This document shows, piece after piece, positions 21,825 to 32,611 of a stretch of DNA of 64,000 nt. Under the pieces are notes generated by a model, which was not told where the DNA came from, searched no databases, and worked only from the letters and a program-made list of their open reading frames with translations. The number at the start of each line of letters is the position of its first letter. Positions within the stretch are counted from its first letter, which is position 1. The translations under genes were made by a program, and so were the position numbers. The DNA is from Balaenoptera acutorostrata (lineage: Eukaryota > Chordata > Mammalia > Artiodactyla > Balaenopteridae): assembly GCF_949987535.1 (NCBI RefSeq), contig NC_080077.1, forward strand, positions 34,747,389 to 34,811,388. The letters run 5' to 3'.

Positions 21825-22225
21825 GCAGAGAAATGTTTATTGAAGGGCCAAGCAAGGAGAATGGGCCCTTGGCCTTGGGGTTCATGCTCAAAACCCCAAA
21901 CTCCCTGATGGTTTTCAGGGAGAAGTTTTTTATAGGCAAAATTTGGGGTGACGGCTGCAGGGTGCATGACTTTCTTCTGATTGGCTGGTGGTGAGGTAAC
22001 AGGGCGGTGTTCCAGGAATCTTGTGCTCAGCCTGAAGTTGCCATCCTCCACCTGGGTGGGGGCCTTGGTTCCTGGTCTCAGGGCTTAATGAAGCTCAGGT
22101 TCTTGATGTCTCATCACAGAAAGAATTCAGTGAGAGACAAAGTGATAGGTAAGAAGTGGATTTATTTAGAGAGACACACTCCATAGACAGAATGTGGGCC
22201 GTCTCAGAAGGCGAGAGGCCATCGT
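21825..22225 (-). mobile_element. ERV1-type LTR remnant
   Basis: On the minus strand this reads as a gammaretrovirus-like LTR. There is an AATAAA signal (TTTATT at 22159-22164 on the plus strand), then an R/U5-like stretch ending near 'ccaggaaccaaggccccc'. No primer-binding site or internal genes were seen next to it, so it is probably a solo LTR. It sits against the 3' end of the MIR at 21563-21805. Boundaries are approximate. Confidence 0.55.
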
Positions 22226-23612
22226 CATCATTATTACTGGACTAAATTAAACAATGTTTGCAGAATATCCTGATCCCATGCTGTTATCTTTTAAAATTTC
22301 TGACTGCATTATCTTTTACTTTAAAATAAAACCAGCAGAGAGTAGATAACAGGATGCCTGAAATAGATCAACTCATCTGCCAGGTTAACAAAGACCACAG
22401 CAAGCACTATAAAGAATATAATTCGGTGTTTATGAAAGCAATAGGCAAATTTACACTGATTCCTAAGAATCAGAATCTTAGAATGACAAAAATAAAACAA
22501 ACCAAAAAACACTATCAAGTGATGGGTGTGGGAGCTAGAGTGAATGTGATCAAGTTTTTGGTGTAAAATGCCTAAAACAATCTGTGGAAAATGCATTTAA
22601 CATTTTTTAGGGAGCTTGCAGGAGGTGGGAAATTTGGGACATTGGTGAAACAGCTTACCCCCTGAAGAGATTTAATCTCAGTTAAAATATGGAAACTCTA
22701 ATTCAGGAATAAGATTAAAATGAGAATTGACCAGAAAGTTAAGTGTGATCTATACCACTTCAAGAAGTGTCCATCCCAGTGAGACTAGTGTCTTGTCTAG
22801 GAGCAGCACTCAGATTTAGAAATGAGATTATTAGAATTAAGCAGAGATAGGGAGGCTCCTTAGCTCCTAAAGAATGTTGTTTAACTAAAGGATATAGAAA
22901 AGAATATCTGTACTGCTTGACACACGATAAGTAAATACATTATGGGCATTTAGAATAGCCATTTACCTATGAATTTTAGATAACTTTTTTTTTTGTTTTC
23001 TTTTTCTTTTTGTTGCTTTTTAGTCCTCCTTAGCCTTGGTAGTTTCAAATCTGTTTTTCAAGCCATTGTCAACAGGGTAAAGCCCTTTTAGAGTCCTGCT
23101 GTATGGAGCGTGGGGCTGGTTGAACTTTTGACAACTGTTAGCTCACTTGCACAGCTGCCCTTTGGCCAGTCAGTGCAGAGGAAAGCCTTCTAAACTTGAA
23201 CAAGGATTTCATGTCCAATTCAAGCTTTGGATTTCTTGTTCTCTTTCACCTTCTTACTGCATCTCTTCTAGCTTTAATTGAAATAAACTTCCCTTTTCCA
23301 TGGGTTATATCTGTGAAAATGTTTGCTCCCCAGATATAATTAAACATTCTTGTCAGTTTTTTTTTTTTCTAAGTCAGAAGCTATTTGTACTGCAGGCTTG
23401 AATCTTGCAGAAATAAGTGCTCTTATAATATTCAGTTTACCATAATAATGCAATTTTGTATCCTCACTGGTTGCTCCTCCTGACTGGGTCTTTGTGATTC
23501 TGGTGGTAGCAGGTCTTCATAAGCTCCTCTCCATTTACAAAGTAAGTTTCTTAAGATGTTGTCATTTTGGTACACTGTATGACCAGGTTCATGTCTTAAT
23601 AAAAAGGAGCAT
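22226..23612. other. Intronic, no gene seen
   Basis: A 70-codon ORF at 22354-22566 (MPEIDQLICQVNKDH...) has no recognisable domain and no splice context. The rest is AT-rich with T-runs near 22987 and 23360. Confidence 0.4.
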
Positions 23613-23943
23613 TAAAAAACAAACTTCTGGGCCTTCCCTAGTGGCACAGTGGTTAAGAATCCGCCTGACAATGCAAGGGACACGGGTTTGAGCCCTGGCC
23701 TGGGAAGATCCCACATGCTGCGGAGCAACTAAACCCGTGTGCCACAACTACTGAGCCAGCGCTCTAGAGCCTGCAAGCCACAACTACTGAGCCTGCGAGC
23801 CACAACTACTGAAGCCCGCATGCCTAGAGCCCCTGCTCCGCAACAAGAGAAGTCGCTGCAATGAGAAGCCCGCGTACAACAATGAAGACCCAATGCAGCC
23901 AAAAATAAATAAATTTATTTAAAAAAATACCCAAAAACTTCTG
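23613..23943 (+). mobile_element. CHR-type SINE (long form)
   Basis: Plus-strand copy: head at 23629-23710 (GGGCCTTCCCTAGTGGCACA), body with tandem 'gccacaactactgagcctg' units at 23741-23815, and an AATAAATAAATTTATTT tail. The short sequence aaacttctg flanks it at about 23620-23628 and 23935-23943. Confidence 0.93.
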
Positions 23944-23945
23944 TG

Positions 23946-24340
23946 GCACATGTAATCTTAAGTGAGTTGTTTTTTTAAAAAAGATTAATTTATTTATTTT
24001 TGGCTGCGTTGGGTCTTTGTTGCTGCGTGCAGGCTTTTCCAGGTTGCGGCGAGCAGGGGCCACTCCTCATTGCCGTGCACAGGCATCTCACTGCGGTGGC
24101 TTCTCTTGTTGCGGAGCACGGGCTCCAGGTGCGTGAGCTTTAGTAGTTGTGGCACGTGGGCTCAGTAGTTGTGGCTCGTGGGCTCTAGAGTGCAGGCTCA
24201 GTAGTTGTGGCACAGGGGCCCAGCCACTTCACGGCATGTGGGATCTTCCCGGACCAGGGCTCGAACCTGTGTCCCCTGCATTGGCAGGAGGATTCTTAAC
24301 CACTGCGCCACCAGGGAAGTCCCAGCACATGTAATCTTAA
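23946..24340 (-). mobile_element. CHR-type SINE (long form), with TSD
   Basis: Minus-strand copy: A/T tail near 23985-24000, body with repeated 'agtagttgtgg', head at 24240-24324. An exact 16-base duplication (gcacatgtaatcttaa) lies at 23946-23961 and 24325-24340. It is tail-to-tail with the preceding SINE. Confidence 0.96.
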
Positions 24341-24732
24341 ATATAGATCCATTCAAAAAAGGGGATGTGTACCTTGACTGTTTGTTCTCTGCTCCAGAAT
24401 CATGACCCAGTTATTTGGAAAGCAGACTGATCCTTATATATTTCATAACAAACATAAGGGATATTGAATCAGAAAAAGACTGAGAATGACAGACCTATGT
24501 ATAATAGACTGTATACTTAAATATAATAATCTATACAGGAACTGTAAATTCTAGTTAGTGTGGTTCAGACTGTGGCTTCCAATCTTTTTGCATGAGGGAA
24601 TTGGGCAAGCCCGTAACCAGGTGCAGATACCTCTTGAAGGACCAGGAGCTCTGACTCCTTGCTCTTAAGGCAAAGTCTTAGATTTTGAGAGTAGATTGTG
24701 ACCTTTCCTGGTCCGTTTTTTTTTTTTTTTTG

Positions 24733-25290
24733 GATGTTTATAACATCTTTATTCATAATTGCCAAGACTTGAACCAACCAAGATGTTCTTCAGTAGGTGA
24801 ATGGATAAATAAATGTGGGTGCATTTAGACAATGAGATATTTATTTAGCACTAAAAAGAAATGAGCTATCAAACCATGAAAAGACATGCATATTAAGAAG
24901 TGAAAAGTCGATCTGAAAGGCTACATACTGTATAATTCCAACTATATAACATTCTGGAGAAGGCAAAACTATGGAAACAGTAAAAAGATGAATGGTTGTG
25001 GGGCAGTGGGGGAGGGGAGGGATGAACAGGCAGAGCACAGAGGAGCTTTAAGGCAGTGAGACTATTCTGTATGATAGTGCAGTGGTGGATACATGTCATT
25101 ATACATTTGTCAAAACCCATAGAATGTACATCAAGAGTAAAGATGGCCTTTGGGTGATAATGATGAGTCAATGTGGTTCGTCGATTGTAACAAACATACC
25201 ACGCTTGTGTGGGATGTGGAGAGTAGGGGAGGCTGTGAGTGTGTGAGGAGAGGGGGTATATGGGGAAAAATATGTATATATATATTATAG
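24733..25290 (+). mobile_element. L1M-type LINE 3' end
   Basis: 'gatgttcttcagtaggtgaa', 'agcactaaaaagaaatgagc', 'catgtcattatacatttgtc', 'tttgggtgataatgatgagt' and 'ggtatatggggaaaaatatg' match the 3' part of an old L1 in plus orientation. It is 5'-truncated at a T-run (24716-24732). Confidence 0.85.
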
Positions 25291-25303
25291 CTTATACAAA
25301 TGA

Positions 25304-25658
25304 TAATCCACTTTTTAAAAAATAAATTTATTTATTTTTATTTTTGGCTGCGTTGGGTCTTCGTTGCTGCTCACGGGCTTTCTCTAGTTGCGGCGAGCGG
25401 GGGCTACTCTTCGTTGCGGTGCACGGGCTGCTCATTGCAGTGGCTTCTCTTGTTGCGGAGCACGGGCTCTAGGTGCGCGGGCTCAGTAGTTGTGGCTCGC
25501 AGTCTCTAGAACGCAGGGTCAGTAGTTGTGGCGCATGGGCTTAATTGCTCTGTGACATGTGGGGTCTTCCTGGACCAGGGCTCAAACCCATGCCCGCTGC
25601 ATTGGCAGGCAGATTCTTAACCACTGTGCCACCAGGGAAGCCCCAGTAATCCACTTTT
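25304..25658 (-). mobile_element. CHR-type SINE (long form), with TSD
   Basis: Minus-strand copy inserted just after the L1 3' end. Tail near 25320-25345, head at 25560-25644. Target duplication taatccactttt at 25304-25315 and 25647-25658. Confidence 0.95.
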
Positions 25659-26033
25659 AAGAGAGGAGAGGGGCTTCCCTGGTGGCGCAGTGGTTGAGAA
25701 TCTGCCTGCTAATGCAGGGGACACGGGTTCGAGCCCTGGTCTGGGAAGATCCCACATGCCATGGAGCAGCTGGGCCCGTGAGCCACAATTGCTGAGCCTG
25801 CGCGTCTGGAGCCTGTGCCCCGCGATGGGAGGGGCCGCGATAGAGAAAGGCCCGCGCACCGCGATGAAGAGCGGTCCCCGCACCGCGATGAAGAGTGGCC
25901 CCCGCTTGCCGCAACTGGAGAAAGCCCTCGCACGAACCGAAGACCCAACACAGCCAAAAATAAATAAATAAATAAATAAATAAATAAGAAAATCCTTTAA
26001 AAAAAAAAAAAAAAAAAAAAAAAGAGAGGAGAG
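25659..26033 (+). mobile_element. CHR-type SINE, young subtype with internal duplication and long poly(A)
   Basis: Plus-strand copy, head to head with the previous SINE. It carries an internal doubled block at about 25856-25905 (two 'gcaccgcgatgaagag' units), a TAAA-unit array, the linker 'gaaaatccttt', and a 25-base A run. Target duplication aagagaggagag at 25659-25670 and 26022-26033. The intact tail and close identity to the copy at 32069-32404 indicate a recent insertion. Confidence 0.96.
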
Positions 26034-26366
26034 GTAAGAAAGAGGGAGCTACACAATCAAACAAATATATTGGGTATGAATCTTAGTTTGCTAAATTTAT
26101 TTTCCTTAAATCAAGTTAATTCTGACTCTAAGACTTCATCCTTCCTACAAAAATCCATCTTGGGCACTGTTGGGCCCCTCCCCCTGATGCTGAAAGCTCA
26201 GCTTCTCTGTGCACTGGTGCCAAATCAAATCTTGGAGACGGAGTTTTGGGTGAAGTAGAAAAGGATAGCTTTTTTGCTTGGCAGGCAAAGGGGGACACAG
26301 TGGGCTCCTGCCCTTGAAAACTATGTGTCCTCACCCAGGAGGATTTGATAAGGAATCCTGGTTTTG

Positions 26367-26481
26367 TTTTTTTTTTTTTTTTGGACGCTTGGCATGTGGG
26401 ATCGTAGTTCCCCGACCAGGGGTCGAACCTGTGTCCCCTGTATTGGAAGCACAGAGGCTTAACCGCTGGACCGTCTGGCCC
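26367..26481 (-). mobile_element. Short tRNA-derived SINE (CHR head-only type)
   Basis: Poly(T) at 26367-26382, then 'gcatgtgggatcgtagttcc', 'ccgaccaggggtcgaacctg' and 'cttaaccgctggaccgtctg', which is a diverged minus-strand SINE head. No clear target duplication. Confidence 0.85.
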
Positions 26482-27264
26482 ATTCTTATCAGGAGTGCAG
26501 ATCCTAGGTGAGGCCTGGGAATTGCTTTGAGGGCTGTTGTTCACTACTTTAGCTTAGGTACAGGAATCCATAGGGCAGTGCTTTGGGTTTCCCACAAGTA
26601 CATGCTGTTCACTGAAGTATCTATTTAAGATCTTTCCTGGTCTCTTCACAGTTTGCTCACAGTTTGCAGTCAGGACAGTAATAGATAGAAGCACTCTATC
26701 CAACCCCATCACTCATTCATAATTACACCACAAGCTTCCCTGGTTGCGGACACATTTTCGAAAAGCATGTAATTTTATTAAGAGTGTCTCATGTTGCTTT
26801 CAAATATAGTCAAGTAAAGAGGACGAGAGAAAGGAGGGGCAGGATGTCATATCAGCATTTATTTTTTCAGGTGCCAATGCCTTGAAAGCAGTGAGAGTTT
26901 TCCTTTGAGGTGGAGACTTATAGTTGTTGACACCCTCATCTATTGTTGTTGGGATTATGGCTACACCAAGTGTTGTCTTTTATGTGAGCAATGACAAAAA
27001 GGATGTGTCTATTCTGTACATTATGGCAATAGACTTAAACTTTAATGACAGCATGTCAAATATAATATTCTTTTGAGCTTGTTAAAGTAGGAGATACCAG
27101 TCTAAATTATTAGCACTTTCCTTTTAGCAATACCTTGTTGGGGCAGGCAGCGTTGTTATGTGCACTCATATGATAGATTAAGATCCCTGTTAGAGGCTGG
27201 TGAGCTAGTGGCCTCTTGATTCACTAAGATGTATATGGCAGAGCTTGTCTCAGTTCTTTCATGT
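26482..27264. other. Intronic, no gene seen
   Basis: No recognised repeat and no exon signal. Confidence 0.4.
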
Positions 27265-27500
27265 TAATTTGGTTAAGTTCACCAAGCGTTTAATGCATGT
27301 CCATTTTGTGCCAAGCAGTGTGTTTAGCCCAGAGGGCAGAAAGATGAAAAAGTTGACTAAGTCCCTGTACTCACAGACTAGTTGGGATCTAGAAATATAA
27401 AAGGTATAATTCAGAGTAAGGGGGTACTCTGAATGAGAGAGACATGGGGCAAGGACCATCAGGACATGGACAAAGGACAGTCACTCTGGGGGTGATTAGT
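27265..27500 (-). mobile_element. L2 LINE 3' fragment
   Basis: 'ccattttgtgccaagcagtg' and 'ctaagtccctgtactcacag' with 'actagttgggatctagaaat' match the antisense L2 3' end. Confidence 0.6.
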
Positions 27501-27889
27501 TAGGCCTTTCTGGATCAGAATGCCAACCATGACAGAATTCCCAAGAACGGGCACACAATGCTCATGGAAAAATGAGGAGGTAATGGTGATGGTGGTAAAT
27601 GTTTAATAATCAACTCTCAAAAAAAAAAAAACAACCCCCATGGAAATTCAAGTTTTAGCATTTGCCAATTTCCACCATGTAAATACTCCTCCCTATGGCT
27701 GATTTCAAATTACCAACGTCACTGACACAGAGTTGGGAAGAGGTGCATGGTAGCACAGCACAGTATGGTATTTGCACCATACAGACATAAGAGAAGGAGA
27801 TAACCTCAAAACATAAATGTAGTAATAGTAAAATAATTAGGAAGTGAAGAGTTTTGAGTTAATACCTCTGTTTTAAATATAATTTATTC
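27501..27889. other. Intronic, no gene seen
   Basis: Short unique-looking interval with a 12-13 base A run near 27619; nothing else recognised. Confidence 0.4.
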
Positions 27890-28213
27890 AAATGTAAGTT
27901 GTTTTTTTTTTTTAAATTTTATTTATTTATTTATTTTTGGCTGTGTTGGGTCTTCGTTTCTGTGCGAGGGCTTTCTCTAGTTGTGGCAAGTGGGGGTCAC
28001 TCTTCATCGCGGTGCGCGGGCCTCTCACTATCGCGGCCTCTCTTGTTGCGGAGCACAGGCTCCAGACGCGCAGGCTCAGCAATTGTGGCTCACGGGCCCA
28101 GTTGCTCCGCGGCATGTGGGATCTTCCCAGACCGGGGCTCGAACCCGTGTCCCCTGCATTGGCAGGCAGATTCTCAACCACTGCGCCACCAGGGAAGCCC
28201 CAAAATGTAAGTT
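27890..28213 (-). mobile_element. CHR-type SINE (GAGGCCGCGA subtype), with TSD
   Basis: Minus-strand copy: T-rich tail at 27901-27940, body with 'gcgcgggcctctcactatcg' and 'ccagacgcgcaggctcagca', head at 28110-28201. Target duplication aaatgtaagtt at 27890-27900 and 28203-28213. Confidence 0.96.
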
Positions 28214-29774
28214 TTTATAATTTAATTTTTTAATGGCTGTGATTAACAACTGGCTCACAAATTGCTGAAAATTTTAATAACTGACTGTCAGGTGCTGGTA
28301 TAGGCTTGCTCCAGCGTACCATGTGGTGCATTATAATCTTGGATATGGGTGTGAGGGGCCCAGTGAGTGGGTCCTCTTTAATTATGGGGCTTTTCTAGAA
28401 CACTGTTTCCGAACAGCAGAATTTAGTGAGAAAGACTAAGTCCATCTTGAAACCCATTAGTGAGGATTCGGTTATCAAGAAGGTTTAGGTTCATCGATAT
28501 AAAATGCTGATGTCAGAGGCTTTGGGGCATCCACTGTAGAGCCTAGTCTCAGGAAAAGTCCCAAGAAGACTGTGTTTCTGTTTAACTCAAGTTTCCTCAC
28601 TGCCCAGGGTGAACGTCTTTGGTGGAAGTTGTTGGTGTCAGTAGTCAGGCTCTCCTTAAGGACTGTTAATGTAGAGCCCTGCTAAGTCTACTTAAAGAGT
28701 AAGCTTGTCATTGCCTTTGAATTATGTGCATTTTCATGCTAAGCACCATTTTTGCCAGAATACTACACAGTAGGTAGTGGGTTTCCAGCCAGTATAGCAT
28801 GAAAATTATTATATAATCCTGGTAATAACACACTGCTTGTGGCCCACCCAGCATTTGTGTATTCAGAAATATTTAGAGAATAAATGTCAGTGACAGTGAA
28901 TGGATTTGCATCACATTCTGCTTTCCATTGCTTTGGTGGATTTTTTTCTTGATGTATATGAAATTAACATCTACAAAATCTACCTTTTTTATGTAAAGCA
29001 TATATTTTTTATCGTAAATTTATTTGAGGTCTTGGTTTAATGATATTTTATATTATTATTTTCCACTGAATTATGCAGTTGATAGCTAAAGTTACTTCTG
29101 GTTCTTTTGCTTGATTTAAACATTTTTTCATTATTTAATCTCTACCAGTGTCAAATACAAATGAAATGTTTGTTTTAACACATGCTCTTTTATATTTATT
29201 TCTATAAGGCAAGAATATTCCATGTTCTAAAAAATGTCCTATAGGTTAAACCTGCTAAATGAAAATTCCTGTGCATGCCCGTATGCCTTTTTTAGGCTCT
29301 GCCCACAAAGAAGTTAGTGTCTAAAAATAAGATATGCATACTTTAGAGTATATTGCAAGATTTTTTTTTGAAATTGGCAGATAGTGAATATGTTGTGTAT
29401 GTGTGTTTTTTTCTTTTTGATAGGAGGGTGTGTATGTGTGTATGTATGTATGTGTTCACTGAGTTTTGCAATATGACAAAGTGCTGACTGTGCCCAAGTG
29501 ACTTATTTTGGCAAAATGGATTTCTCTCTGTATATCTAATATGAAATCTTTCATCTCATATCTGGGGAAAATCTGTCTTCCCTCATATAAGACAATTTCG
29601 AGAAATTGGAAGCATTCCAAACTTTACAATTTGAAACTAATTCCATAACAAAATGTTTCCAGTCTGATCAAAACAAAATATAGATTTTAATTCTTCTCAA
29701 TTAGTGGTCTCCCATTCTTGAAGAAACTAAGTGGGAAAAAAGAGACAAATATTACTCAGTATTAACAAAACGTG
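28214..29774. other. Intronic, no gene seen
   Basis: Repeat-poor. Only a GT/ATGT-rich stretch at about 29425-29455 stands out. No exon signal. Confidence 0.45.
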
Positions 29775-30261
29775 TACAGGCGTACCTCAGAGATGTTGTG
29801 TGTTTGGTTCCAGACCGCTGCAATAAAGTGAACATCGAAATAGAGAGTCACACGAAGTTTTTGGTTTCCCAGTGCATATAAAACACGCTTACACTATACT
29901 GGAGTCTATTAAGTGTGCAATAGCAGTATGTCTAAAAAACAGTGTACATACCTTAATTAAAAAATACTTGATTGCTAAAAAAATGCTAACCATCCTCTGA
30001 GTCTTCAGTGAGTTGTGGTAGTAACAGCAAAGGTCACTGATCACAGATCACCTTAACAAGTATAATAATAATGAAAAAATTTGAAATACTGTGAGAATTA
30101 CCAAAATGTGACACAGCGACACGAAGTACGTAAATACTGTTGGAAAAATGGCGCTGAAAGACTTGCTCAACACAGGGTTGTCACAGACCTTCAAGTTGTA
30201 AAAAACTCAATATCTGCAAAGTGTAGTAAAGCCAAGTGCAGGAAAACAAGTTATGCCTGTA
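29775..30261 (-). mobile_element. Tigger1-like nonautonomous DNA transposon, both ends present
   Basis: The element runs from CAGGCGTACC (29777) to its imperfect inverse GTTATGCCTG (30259) and is flanked by TA on both sides (29775-29776, 30260-30261), the target duplication of Tc1/mariner-pogo elements. The left part ('gcaataaagtgaacatcg', 'ctattaagtgtgcaatagca') matches the Tigger1 3' end; the right part ('gtcactgatcacagatcacc', 'aaaatgtgacacagcgacac') matches its 5' end. The transposase gene has been deleted between them near 30010, so it is a 483-base internally deleted copy. Confidence 0.9.
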
Positions 30262-32053
30262 GTATGTAATTGAAACGTCTGTTTTCTGCACTTACATGGT
30301 CATAGAAAAGAGGCATATGTTCATATAAACTCTCAGGGATTTACTTTATAAAATCAATTTCTACTGTGTGACCTGGGATCAGTAGACTTTAAACTCAGTC
30401 TCTTATCTTTATGCCTAGAATACTCTAGCAATTAATTGATATTCACAAAGATGACTGAATTAGCTGTATAATCAAAGATTTAATTATGCTAGGTATATTG
30501 TAATTCATAAGGCTGGAAAGCTTACCAAGAGTGGTCACAGTGATTGAAATGAAAGACTCCCCCCACCCCCATTCTGAGTTAATCACATGATTGTATTACC
30601 TGGGACCACCCATTTTAGAGCATCTGTTTTTGAGAGACAACTTCCACTTTGCATTATTTTGTATCTCAACACTGTTTATTCAGCAGAGCCTGATAAAGAT
30701 CTGTAATTCATTTCTCACTATATTTAGCCACTTTTTCACTGAAGCCTGATGACATGACACAACAATGATTTTACCTGAGCATCAGGATTTTACCTGATTC
30801 TGTGTCAGTAACTGAAGCCCTTAGTGTATATTTCTCTGGGTTGTTTACATGTCACGTCTAGACTGTCATTTCAAGGGCAAAAGCTGTATCCTTTTTAATG
30901 TTTTAGGTCCACTAACCTATGATGACATTTACTTTTAGAAGTATTATTTTCAGTAACTAACATTTTAGGGTTTACTGGGTCCAGCACTGAGCTAAGAACT
31001 TTATAAGCCTCAGCTCAGTAGTTTCAAAATGCACGTGACCACCCATTTTGTGGGTACCAAATTCAATTTAGTTGGTAGCAACCAGTTTTTTAAAAAATGA
31101 AATAGAAGAATATATATTAATAACAGCAATAATAAAAATAAGCATGTATCTTATAGAGGAAGTATTGTTTCTTGAAACTTTGGCCTTTATTACATAGATT
31201 TATTTATCTTTATGTTTCTGTGTACTGAGTCACAATGTGAGAAGAATTTTCCTCTGTGGCTCTGACCAAAAAAGTGGGAAAGCCTCTACACTTTTTTTCA
31301 CATAATGCTCGCTACAATCCTATGAAGTAATCCTAGGTCTGTGATGTGTCCAAAGTCAACAGTTTATAAACTCCAAGGTCATTCTTTAGCTATTATGTTG
31401 TGGCACTTCTAGCAGATTACAAAGAGCACAGGTTTTGCTTAATTTGGCAAATTACTGATTTAACTTCCCCCGGCCTCTTTCCTTACCCTCCGTTGGGGAG
31501 AATGCTACCACCACCACCCTAACTCTTTACAGGCTTGTAAGGATCAAGTAAGGTAATTGATGTAAATATGCTCTTCTAACCTTAAAGGAGCTATACACAA
31601 AATAAGGTGTTAGTAGTACAGTAACTTGCTCTCTGCCTCTTCAGAGGCTTCATTGACTACCAGGTTTGACTAGAGATGGTCGGATTTAAGTGCCTTTTAA
31701 AGTATTTTTCAAACTCACAAGTCTCCAATTCATTGTTTCATGAGTAGAGATCATTCCTGTCGAGTACTTTTAATAGTTTTTGTTTCTTGTTTATGACAAG
31801 ATGTTGTGAATAAAGTAGCTATGATTTTTATTTATATTTACTTTTCCTATTTTGGTGATATTCTTTACAGAACAACAGAAGGCAAATGTACTTTGGACAT
31901 ACCTGTACAAGCTCATTATCTACATGTGTCTTCAAATAAACCCGCATCTTGGTTTTAAAAGAAAAATAACACTGTGTAAATAAAACTTGATTTTCAACAA
32001 AAATTTGAAATACCAATGGTGATATTCAGTGGAACATCTAAAAAGTTCTAAAT
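30262..32053. other. Intronic, no gene seen; faint MIR remnants
   Basis: MIR-like fragments at about 30945-31025 (antisense) and 31410-31610 (sense, 'aggcttgtaaggatcaagta'). Otherwise unique-looking and without an exon signal. Confidence 0.45.
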
Positions 32054-32419
32054 AAAAAGATATCCAAGGGCTTCCCTGGTGGCGCAGTGGTTGAGAGTCT
32101 GCCTGCTAATGCAGGGGACACGGGTTCGAGCCCTGGTCTGGGAAGATCCCACATGCCACGGAGCAGCTGGGCCCGTGAGCCACAATTGCTGAGCCTGCGC
32201 GTCTGGAGCCTGTGCCCCGCGACGGGAGGGGCCGCGATAGAGAAAGGCCCGCGCACCGCGATGAAGAGCGGTCCCCGCACCGCGATGAAGAGGGGCCCCC
32301 GCTTGCCGCAACTGGAGAAAGCCCTCGCACGAACCGAAGACCCAACACAGCCAAAAATAAATAAATAAATAAATAAATAAATAAGAAAATCCTTAAAAAA
32401 AAAAAAAAAGATATCCAAG
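32054..32419 (+). mobile_element. CHR-type SINE, young subtype with internal duplication, with TSD
   Basis: Plus-strand copy with the same doubled 'gcaccgcgatgaagag' block and 'aagaaaatcctt' linker as the copy at 25659-26033. By eye the two bodies differ at about four positions over roughly 300 bases. A 15-base target duplication (aaaaagatatccaag) lies at 32054-32068 and 32405-32419. Confidence 0.97.
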
Positions 32420-32539
32420 ATGTATAGAAAAACAACAGCAGTGGAACAGAAAGCAAACATAAAACCTCCAATTGATGATAAAACTTTTGAGTGGAGGTAT
32501 TTTAATAAATACAAGTAGCCAGTAAAGTAGCTAGTTGTC

Positions 32540-32611
32540 TACTGCCTGTCTCCTCTCCTTCTGTCTCTGTCTCTTTCTTTTCTCTTTCACTCTTTCTCTC
32601 TCTCTCTCTCG
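32540..32611. repeat. CT-rich polypyrimidine tract
   Basis: An almost pure C/T stretch ending in a (CT) array at 32595-32610. Confidence 0.9.

Noticed and set aside
22354..22566. 70-codon ORF beginning MPEIDQLICQVNKDH
   Set aside because: No recognisable domain, no splice or promoter context and AT-rich composition; consistent with chance.
25680..25760. tRNA gene, because of the A/B box-like head with GGTTCGAGCCC
   Set aside because: This is the tRNA-derived promoter head of a CHR SINE with a SINE body and tail; no cloverleaf tRNA with an intact acceptor stem is evident.
25657..26064. ORFs of 80-160 codons at about 13.4, 15.5, 25.7, 27.9, 32.1, 40.6, 42.1 and 46.3 kb with similar peptides
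   Set aside because: They are translations of CHR SINE copies; the shared peptides reflect repeat similarity, not a gene family.
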